From: Flavobacteriales bacterium UBA4466
GTDB lineage: Bacteria > Bacteroidota > Bacteroidia > Flavobacteriales_D > Sanyastnellaceae
Length of the DNA stretch: 56,527 bases
NCBI GenBank assembly: GCA_905182895.1
Contig: CAJJDD010000020.1
Span: forward strand, 1 to 56,527
Direction: 5' to 3'
Shown: piece after piece, positions 50,324 to 56,527 of the stretch
Numbering within the stretch: the stretch's first letter is position 1
How the letters are laid out: each line of letters opens with the position of its first letter
Position numbers and translations under genes: made by a program
The notes under the pieces: generated by a model
The model's database searches: none
Seen by the model: the letters and a program-made list of their open reading frames with translations, nothing else
What the model was told of the DNA's origin: nothing

Positions 50324-51715
50324 TTGGTAAAGCAAAGAACCTTGTCGGCACCTGTGAAACTATCAGGAATAGGACTCCATACAGGAGCAATTTGTGAAAT
50401 AGAGCTTTGTCCTGCACCTGAAAATCATTGGTATAAATTTCAGCGAGTAGATTTAGAAAACGAGCCTATCATAGAGGCATCCGCCCTAAATGTAAGCACC
50501 ACGCGAAGAGGCACAACACTAGCAAAGAACGGAGCTGAAGTAAATACTGTGGAACATCTATTAGCCGCACTTTACGCTTCAGAAGTAGACAATGTTCTTA
50601 TCAAAATAAATGGCCCAGAAATTCCTATTCTAGACGGAAGCTCTAAACATTTCATAGAAGCTGTAGAGGCCACAGGAATTACAGAACAGTTAGCAGAAAG
50701 AAACTTCATCCATATAGAAGAGACTATTCCTTTCGAAATAACTGAAATAGAAGCGGAGTTTTTAGCCGTCCCTACTCTCGGAGATGAATACCGGATAACA
50801 GTTATGGTAGATTACAAATCTCCTGTCCTAGGGACTCAACACGCTAGTATGTATAAGCTAGAGGATTTTAAAGATGAAATTAGCGGTTGCAGAACTTTTG
50901 TCTTTTTAAAAGAAGTTTCCGCATTGGCTCAAGCTGGATTAATAAAGGGTGGGGATTTAGACAATGCTCTAGTATTAGTAGAAAGAGAGTATACTAAAGC
51001 TGAGATAAAAGCAATCTTAGAGTTGGTGGGCAAACCCGACTTGGAGGTTAAAGTTGAGGTTGGTTATTTAAATTCTTCTAAACCTATTTTTCAAAACGAA
51101 CCTGCACGACATAAATTACTAGACATAGTAGGTGATTTAGCTCTTACTGGAAAGTTTATTAAAGGACACATTTTAGCCGCTAGACCCGGGCATCATTCAA
51201 ATGTTGAATTTGCTAAAAAGCTCATAGAGTATGATAGGTCGAAGAGAGGTAGATTCGATATTGATCTAACGAAAAAACCTTTGTATGACATCAATCAGAT
51301 TACAAAGATGCTACCTCATCGGTACCCTTTTTTATTAGTAGATAAAATAATGGAGATGGATGAGAAGGAAATCATCGGTGTTAAGAACATCACCATGAAC
51401 GAGCCTTTTTTTACTGGTCACTTCCCTGAAAACCCTGTAATGCCTGGCGTACTTCAACTAGAGGCTATGGCTCAGGTAGGAGGGATATTCGCATTAAGTT
51501 CATTAGATGATCCTGAAAAATACAGCACCTACTTCTTAAAAATAGATAACGTAAAGTTTAAACAAAAGGTCTTACCTGGCGACACCATAGTTTTTAGGCT
51601 TAAACTAGATTCACCTATAAGAAGAGGTCTTGTTAACATGAGCGGTGTAGCTTATGTTAATGGAAAACCGGTGAGTGAAGCATCTATGCTAGCACAAATA
51701 GTCAAAGACAAATAA
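50324..51715 (+). CDS. lpxC-fabZ: Bifunctional LpxC deacetylase / FabZ dehydratase
   Basis: A fused enzyme of 463 residues, characteristic of Bacteroidota. The LpxC half (about residues 1-310) has NTVEHLLAALYASEVDN with the first zinc His, PEIPILDGSS, and the other zinc ligands and catalytic His in RHKLLDIVGDLALTG and ARPGHHSN. The FabZ half starts MLPHRYPFLLVDKI with the catalytic His and has FFTGHFPENPVMPGVLQLEA, MAQVGG with the Glu region. It links the committed lipid A step to fatty acid elongation. Translation starts at a TTG (50324) one base after lpxD ends; no ATG is available in the proper place. Confidence 0.96.
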   Translation: MVKQRTLSAPVKLSGIGLHTGAICEIELCPAPENHWYKFQRVDLENEPIIEASALNVSTTRRGTTLAKNGAEVNTVEHLLAALYASEVDNVLIKINGPEIPILDGSSKHFIEAVEATGITEQLAERNFIHIEETIPFEITEIEAEFLAVPTLGDEYRITVMVDYKSPVLGTQHASMYKLEDFKDEISGCRTFVFLKEVSALAQAGLIKGGDLDNALVLVEREYTKAEIKAILELVGKPDLEVKVEVGYLNSSKPIFQNEPARHKLLDIVGDLALTGKFIKGHILAARPGHHSNVEFAKKLIEYDRSKRGRFDIDLTKKPLYDINQITKMLPHRYPFLLVDKIMEMDEKEIIGVKNITMNEPFFTGHFPENPVMPGVLQLEAMAQVGGIFALSSLDDPEKYSTYFLKIDNVKFKQKVLPGDTIVFRLKLDSPIRRGLVNMSGVAYVNGKPVSEASMLAQIVKDK

Positions 51716-51729
51716 AACTTAGCCATATC

Positions 51730-52495
51730 ATGAATAGTATTCATTCAAATGCGCAGATAGGAGAGGGAACGTACAATAGGAGCTTTTTCTGTAATAGAAG
51801 AAAATGTACAGATTGGTAAAAACTGCTGGATAGGCCCTAATGTAACCATTATGGATGGCGCTAGAATTGGTGACAATTGTCGGGTTTTCCCCGGTGCCGT
51901 AATTAGTGCTGTCCCCCAAGACCTGAAGTATGACGGTGAAGACACGCTAGCTGAAATAGGCTCTAACACTACCATAAGAGAATGTGTTACTATAAATAAA
52001 GGAACCACAGACAGAAACACCACTAAAGTTGGAGACAACTGTCTGTTAATGGCCTATGTGCACATAGCTCACGACACTTTTGTAGGAAATAACTGTATTA
52101 TAGCTAATAGCGCGAATATAGCAGGACATGTTGATATAGAAGATTGGGTTATAATAGAGGGTGTTGTAGCAATTCAGCAATTTGTAACCATAGGCCAGCA
52201 TGCATTTATTGGAGGCGGAAGTCACGTTAGAAAAAATGTCCCCCCTTTTATTAAAGCTGCTAGGGAGCCCCTTTCTTATGTAGGAGTGAACTCAATAGGC
52301 CTTAGAAGAAGAGGATTCGAAAATGAGGTAGTTGCGAGCATAGAAGACATATATAGAGCTTTATACGTTCACAGTAACAACATCACTCAAGCAGTAAAAG
52401 CTGCTGAAATGGAACTTCCTAGTAGTAAATCAAAGGATCTAATTCTAAACTTCATAAGGAACAGTGATAAAGGAATTATTCGCGGACCGTTTTAA
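51730..52495 (+). CDS. lpxA: UDP-N-acetylglucosamine O-acyltransferase (one frameshift)
   Basis: LpxA adds 3-hydroxyacyl to UDP-GlcNAc, the first lipid A step. The start ATG at 51730 gives MNSIHSNAQIGEGT; the frame then breaks near 51770 and continues IGAFSVIEENVQIGKNCWIG, AVPQDLKYDGE, IRECVTINKGTTD, with the catalytic His in AYVHIAHDTFVGNNC and GVVAIQQFVTIGQHAFIGGG. The C-terminal helical domain has GLRRRGFENEVVASIEDIYR. The total of about 255 residues is standard. It follows lpxC-fabZ by 14 bases. Because lpxA is essential when lipid A is made, the frameshift is probably an error. Confidence 0.95.
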
Positions 52496-52506
52496 ATTTA
52501 TAATTT

Positions 52507-53116
52507 CTGGAAATCACTCTAGACAATATCACTCATTCTTATAAAGGGAATGACGTTTTTTCATCTCTTTCAAAAAGATTTGAAGCTAACTCGAAAACCG
52601 TTATCCTAGGAAATAATGGTTCGGGCAAGTCTACACTATTAAAGATCATAAGCTCTTTCATTACTCAGAGCAAAGGTGAAGTGATATACACAAAAGATGG
52701 AAACTTAATCCCGTACAGACTTAATTCCTTTCCAAATATGCTGCTGTAGTCCTTTTATAGAACTCGAAGGAAATTATAGCTTAGATGAGCTCTTCGATTT
52801 TCATTTTTCGCTTAGGACAATTAAAACAGGCTATTGTAAGGAAAGTTTTTTCGAGTTATGCTATCTCACCGATGCTCAATTTAAAAAAGTAAAGGAACTA
52901 TCTAGCGGGATGACCCAACGCTTAAAGCTAGCTTTTACATTTCTGACTGAATCTAGTTTAATACTTTTAGATGAGCCATGCATGAACCTAGATAAAAATG
53001 GTGTCGAGATGTACACTTCGTTCATTAAAAATCTAGGAGACAAAACCACTCAAATAGTCGCGAGCAACTCCATAATAGTTGAGTATGAGCATTGCAACGC
53101 TGAAATAACGCTCTAA
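52507..53116 (+). CDS. ABC transporter ATP-binding protein (one frameshift, CTG-like start)
   Basis: A short ATPase of about 203 residues. It starts LEITLDNITHSYKGNDVFSS, apparently at a CTG, then Walker A LGNNGSGKSTLL, a frame break near 52750, then the signature LSSGMTQRLKLA (variant of LSGGQ), Walker B SLILLDEPC and D-loop MNLDKNGVEMY. The Q-loop region lies at the break. The small size resembles ABC-2 exporter ATPases (CcmA-like). It comes directly after lpxA, so it may be cotranscribed, but no permease gene adjoins it. The final codons carry RTTGCAACGC site 8. Confidence 0.82.
53091..53100 (+). other. RTTGCAACGC site 8
   Basis: ATTGCAACGC near the end of the ABC ATPase gene, read as CAT TGC AAC GCT (His-Cys-Asn-Ala). 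Confidence 0.6.
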
Positions 53117-53241
53117 AAAGGCTAGCCTCGTCTTTACAGTCTTCCCCATTTACATTCTGCGACAGAGCTAAATCTTACATCAGGAGAGTCCTGCATAGAG
53201 TCTCTATAAAACACCAGACCAGACAATCGTTCGTGGTTTAG

Positions 53242-53814
53242 TCAAGGACTAATTCTGAGCCACCCTAAAACACTACTATCTGACTGAAACTGGAGCTCCT
53301 GAATTGATTTGCAAATAATTATTTCACCCCTAGACTTCTTATTGACATTTTGCTGGATGAATTGTATGGTCCTTATGTTAGCCGAAGTTACTATGGCTAC
53401 ATGACCATATCCTCCATCAAAAACGATGATATCACCCGAAGAAGGAGTGCTTACTCCATTATTTTTAAACTGAATTAAGCCTCGAGAAGAGTTACATTCT
53501 CCGTGCGGAACACTCTCATCATAATAATCAACGGCATTCCCAAAGTCAGAAGGCATCTTATGCCCATAAACTTCTAAATAATAGCGTCTAACAAATTCTA
53601 CGCACTGCCATTTTATTCCTAAATCATACCCGTCGGCAGTATAATGCACTCCATGAATACCTGCAGAAGTGCCATTATAATAAACGGATACACCGTTAAA
53701 GGAGTCCAACTCCTCTCCTATCTTATAATATTGAAAAGGAAAATCAAAATGGTAAGAAAGACTTGCAAATATGACCGCCACAGCGCAGAAGGATGACAGA
53801 ACTACTATCCTCAA
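53242..53814 (-). CDS. CHAP-domain amidase-like protein, membrane-anchored or secreted
   Basis: The protein has 190 residues and starts with a hydrophobic N-terminus (RIVVLSSFCAVAVIFASLSY). The CHAP/NlpC-like domain has the catalytic Cys in IKWQCVEFVRRYYLEVYG, GDIIVFDGGYGHVAIVTSAN with the catalytic His, and VLGWLRI at the end. The segment order resembles the glutathionylspermidine-amidase N-terminal domain and related peptidoglycan amidases. It overlaps the DUF4301 stop by four bases (ATGA). After its TGA stop the same frame stays open for 34 more codons to a TAA at 53134 (LSGLVFYRDSMQDSPDVRF, SSVAECKWGRL). The stop could be an error or a real boundary. Confidence 0.85.
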   Translation of the reverse strand: MRIVVLSSFCAVAVIFASLSYHFDFPFQYYKIGEELDSFNGVSVYYNGTSAGIHGVHYTADGYDLGIKWQCVEFVRRYYLEVYGHKMPSDFGNAVDYYDESVPHGECNSSRGLIQFKNNGVSTPSSGDIIVFDGGYGHVAIVTSANIRTIQFIQQNVNKKSRGEIIICKSIQELQFQSDSSVLGWLRISP

Positions 53815-55229
53815 TTTTGATGAGATTCTTTTAATAAATCATTTACTGTTTTCACAGGGTTAAAAGTGTCTGCTGGAACTTCTACAAACACAGAATTCCA
53901 ATTAGCCATGGCTCCATTCCACAACCCTGGAAGTTCGAGAATTTTTATCTCTTTTCCTTTATAATTTTTAACGGAGGTAAAAAAGGAATCTTTATCTATA
54001 AATTCTGATAAATCGTATTTCTCAGATTTATAATTCTTAATAGCACACACAATATCCACAGGATTAAAATGTAACCATCATTTCTAATGCTTTGATGTGG
54101 TCAGAATTAGTTTTATCTAACTCTGCCGCTTCTACTATTTGTAAAGAAGTTCCCGTATTCTTGTCTTTGACATAAAAAGGACCTCCACCAGGCTGCCCCT
54201 GGTTTATTACCATTCCACATACCCGGATTGGCCTAAACAACAACTCTTTTAAATTGCTTTCATTCAGATTCATGTATCCGAAGGTATCAGACAAAAAACT
54301 CATCGCTTCATCGGAATAAATGCCTTCGTCTACTTGCCTTTGGAAATGGAATATTTTCTTAGACAACTTCACTAAATACCCCCCTAGTAACTGCTTCCAT
54401 TTAGATTGTATTTCCTGAACAGACTCTTTGACCACATTGTCAATATTTTTTATGAAAGATTAGGTTTGAGTCTATTTCGTTTAGGTTATAAATGAGAGCC
54501 CCATGTCCACCCGGCCTAAGGAGGATGTTTCCTAATTCATCTTTGACCATCTCTCTAGCCGTGTCCAGTGCTATAGTATCCGTTTCAGGCCTTTGTACCG
54601 AGTAAGCTACGGTAATATCTTCCCTATTTAGCGTAGCAATATAGGACGCTAACATTTCTTCAACCTGCATTCTATGAGATGGAGAAACGGTAAAGTGAAT
54701 ATGAATTTTTCCGTTTTTACGGGCATACTTAACAGCTTCATTTACATGAATCTGAAAAGGGTTAAGACTTGTTCCCAGCTTATGAAAAGGAACTAATCCT
54801 TTCGGTGAATTAGCGTAATTCAACCCAAAGGGCTTTAATATCAGATCAGATAGGTCTTGAAATCGTTGGTCAGAAATGAGCTCTCTAAGCTCCAAATGAT
54901 AAAGGTCATTACATTTATCTCTCAATTCAGAAATAAAAGGAAAGTCATATATACCATTTAAAAACTCACTTACTAGCGTGTTTTCCCTTTCTGATAAATC
55001 ATGAATATGTTTGAACATTCTACTGGCAGCGCCTGAAGCAGGGACAAATTTTACAACATCTCCTATAATATTCTTCATACTCTTTGATAAGTGAGTTTCT
55101 CTCGGACTCATCTATCCTATTGATTCCGTCACCAATGGACGCAGCACGATCTATAACAGCAAATCTCTCTTCTTTTTCTAAAGCCCTAATTTGATTTTCT
55201 ATAGGAAAAAATAACTTGTCAGTATCCAT
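53811..55229 (-). CDS. DUF4301 family protein (about four frameshifts)
   Basis: A bacteroidotal family of unknown function with a nucleotidyltransferase-like look. Pieces in order: QIRALEKEERFAVIDRAASI with GDGINRI, KFVPASGAASRMFKHIHDL, NPFQIHVNEAVKYARKNGKI, RPGGHGALIYNLNEID, FRPIRVCGMVINQGQPGGGP, FYVKDKNTGTSLQIVE, and LPGLWNGAMANWNSVFVEV. Breaks occur near 55100, 54437, 54062 and in the first segment. The span gives about 472 codons, slightly under the usual 500. The motif PASGAASRMFK is a strong family marker. It is translationally coupled to the CHAP gene by overlap. Confidence 0.87.
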
Positions 55230-55265
55230 TTAAACTCAGTTCTGTTTGAGCGGAAAGTTAAGACA

Positions 55266-55300
55266 TAAAAAAACCTAATGGAAACGCTCCATTAGGTTTG
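55266..55300 (-). terminator. Hairpin terminator after the Hpt gene
   Basis: On the minus strand AACCTAATGGA pairs with TCCATTAGGTT, with a short CG-containing loop and a following T run. It lies 30 bases past the Hpt stop at 55329. Confidence 0.85.
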
Positions 55301-55328
55301 GTTAACTTGTATTTGTTTAGGTTTATGC

Positions 55329-55691
55329 TTATTCTTTTAAAAGGTACTCCAGCTGGACTGAGATACCATTATAATCCTCTACAACTCTCGACACTAAATC
55401 TTCCAGCATCGCTCCTTTATCACCGTTTTTTGATTTTTTTTCGATTTCTAAAACCAAAGCTTCCATGTCTTTAAGTCCTAACATAGCTATGCTAGACTTG
55501 GCTTTATGGGCCAAAGGGTGAAGTGCACTAAAATCTGCCCTTACGACACATTCCTGCATTTCACTAAAATAATCTGGCACTTGTTTTACAAACATTGAAA
55601 TAATCTGATGTATCATCTCTTTGTTTCCTTGAAAAACTTGATTTAAATATGACAAATCAAAAGAAGGATACTCATTTTCATTATCTATCAT
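55329..55691 (-). CDS. Hpt (histidine phosphotransfer) domain protein
   Basis: A stand-alone phosphotransfer protein of 120 residues. The motif HPLAHKAKSSIAMLGLKD holds the phospho-acceptor His62 in the canonical HxxKxxxxxxG arrangement. The rest is helical (YLNQVFQGNKEMIHQIISMF, MEALVLEIEKKSKNGDKGAM). Such proteins relay phosphate between a hybrid kinase and a response regulator. No partner kinase is adjacent; the two-component pair at 11439-13387 is not hybrid, so the partner lies elsewhere. Confidence 0.9.
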   Translation of the reverse strand: MIDNENEYPSFDLSYLNQVFQGNKEMIHQIISMFVKQVPDYFSEMQECVVRADFSALHPLAHKAKSSIAMLGLKDMEALVLEIEKKSKNGDKGAMLEDLVSRVVEDYNGISVQLEYLLKE

Positions 55692-55824
55692 CGTTAAAAA
55701 TTTTGTTTGATGCTCCTCTATTTACGGAATTAGTTAAAGATTAGTTTCAGAAGATCACATAAAATTTAACCAGTTAGGTTTTTGGCATTAGTCTATTTGT
55801 ATTTTAGCATTCGATTCACTGTCC

Positions 55825-56527
55825 ATGAAAAACATTTTAGTTACAGGAGGTGCGGGATTTATAGGCTCACACACCATATTAGAGCTTATTAAAAGTGGCT
55901 TCAATCCTATAGTTTTAGATAACTTTTGTAATTCTGAGAGATTCATCCTCGATAATCTAAAGAACTTAACAGGGAAAAAAGATTTAAAAGTATATGAGGC
56001 AGACTGCACTATTAAATCTGAGGTAGCAGAGGTTTTCAGGAAAGAGTCCATAGATGGGGTAATTCATTTCGCAGCTTACAAAGCTGTAGGAGAATCATTT
56101 TCTAAACCCTTAGAATACCATGCGAACAATGTCAACTCCCTTACTGTTCTTTTAGAGTGCATGAAAGAGTTTGAAGTTACCAATTTGGTTTTCTCTTCAA
56201 GTTGCACTGTTTATGGAGACACCGAAGATTCTCCAGTTAGTGAGAATTCTATTAAGAATGCTCCTACCTCTCCATACGGTCGCACAAAGGCTTATTGCGA
56301 AGCTATTCTAAAAGACAATAACAACTCTGACGGATGTAACTTAAATGCTATAATTCTTCGTTATTTCAATCCAATCGGAGCACATCCCTCTGCCAAGCTA
56401 GGAGAGCTCCCATTGGGTCCACCAAACAATCTAGTTCCGTATATCACACAAACAGCTATTGGGATAAGAGATGAATTGACCATCTTCGGAGGGGATTACA
56501 ACACACCAGACGGAACCTGTGTAAGGG
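55825..56527 (+). CDS. galE: UDP-glucose 4-epimerase, 3' partial
   Basis: GalE interconverts UDP-glucose and UDP-galactose. The visible 234 residues have the NAD motif KNILVTGGAGFIGSHTILEL, GVIHFAAYKAVGES, FSSSCTVYGDTEDSPVSEN, the catalytic YGRTK, and LRYFNPIGAHPSAKLGELPL, all typical for GalE proper rather than other SDR epimerases. The reading frame is intact to the window edge, where it breaks off after TPDGTC. It lies divergent from the Hpt gene and could feed the surface polysaccharide pathway. Confidence 0.93.
   Translation, partial: MKNILVTGGAGFIGSHTILELIKSGFNPIVLDNFCNSERFILDNLKNLTGKKDLKVYEADCTIKSEVAEVFRKESIDGVIHFAAYKAVGESFSKPLEYHANNVNSLTVLLECMKEFEVTNLVFSSSCTVYGDTEDSPVSENSIKNAPTSPYGRTKAYCEAILKDNNNSDGCNLNAIILRYFNPIGAHPSAKLGELPLGPPNNLVPYITQTAIGIRDELTIFGGDYNTPDGTCVR

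Noticed and set aside
50324-51715. lpxC-fabZ fusion as novelty
   Set aside because: The fusion is well known throughout Bacteroidota.
53215-53245. TGA in the CHAP gene as selenocysteine or a recoded codon
   Set aside because: No SECIS-like hairpin or other recoding evidence was seen; TGA is used as a normal stop elsewhere in the window (hldD, the 9896-10666 gene).

Overview
The window looks like chromosomal DNA of a Bacteroidota bacterium, most likely a flavobacterial-type marine or aquatic Gram-negative. Supporting signs are the lpxC-fabZ fusion gene, type IX secretion (T9SS) C-terminal tails, a TANNTTTG -7 promoter element in front of many genes, a sigma-54 regulator lacking a Fis helix-turn-helix, AT-rich codon use with Arg mostly AGA, and a giant HYR-repeat surface protein. 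No rRNA, prophage, insertion sequence or CRISPR array was seen. About half of the genes are interrupted by small indels, including essential ones (alaS, waaA, lpxA). I read most of these as assembly or sequencing errors and give full reconstructed spans.

Layout: 1-3060 ABC permease end, exopolyphosphatase, REC-AAA+ regulator, DUF5684 membrane protein. 3097-9180 alaS (divergent from an M23 peptidase), a MerR regulator, heptose epimerase, and a PTPS-folE pterin pair. 9200-11340 two secreted or lipoprotein genes and an ACP phosphodiesterase-like gene. 11439-17485 a two-component system, Mrp and Nfu Fe-S carriers, a T9SS-tailed esterase, and a reductase plus 2Fe-2S ferredoxin. 17542-24661 a seven-gene minus-strand nucleotide-sugar/capsule operon (CpsB-type phosphatase, RmlB, UDP-HexNAc dehydrogenase, WbpD, UDP-xylose synthase, Ugd, WbpE). 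24781-27006 an outer-membrane protein, WaaA and two tRNAs. 27200-33800 small conserved proteins, an alkyltransferase-like protein, TrmB, a glycosyltransferase, TadA, an HTH/membrane pair, and a yaaA fragment abutting a 5'-truncated mgtE. 33861-39974 an ExbB-X-ExbD-ExbD energiser operon, tRNA-Ser, asparaginase, TatD, a GT9 glycosyltransferase and a thioesterase. 40096-48862 one giant secreted HYR protein. 49100-53116 tRNA-Phe and the lipid A genes lpxD, lpxC/fabZ, lpxA plus an ABC ATPase. 53242-56527 CHAP protein, DUF4301, Hpt and the start of galE.

Envelope biogenesis dominates: lipid A (lpxD, lpxC, lpxA, waaA), core heptose (hldD, GT9), surface polysaccharide sugars, a proton-driven ExbB/ExbD motor and T9SS cargo. 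tRNA-function genes (alaS, trmB, tadA) share a promoter context.

The best candidate for something undescribed is a 10-mer, RTTGCAACGC. It occurs eight times, always in the same orientation on the given strand (two sites are perfect palindromes), in genes of both strands and in several reading frames. That pattern suggests selection on the DNA (Chi, KOPS or uptake-signal type) rather than on protein. Second-tier candidates are a duplicated roughly 180-residue domain in the giant protein, its near-identical 79-residue Cys-rich repeats, and the yaaA/mgtE junction.
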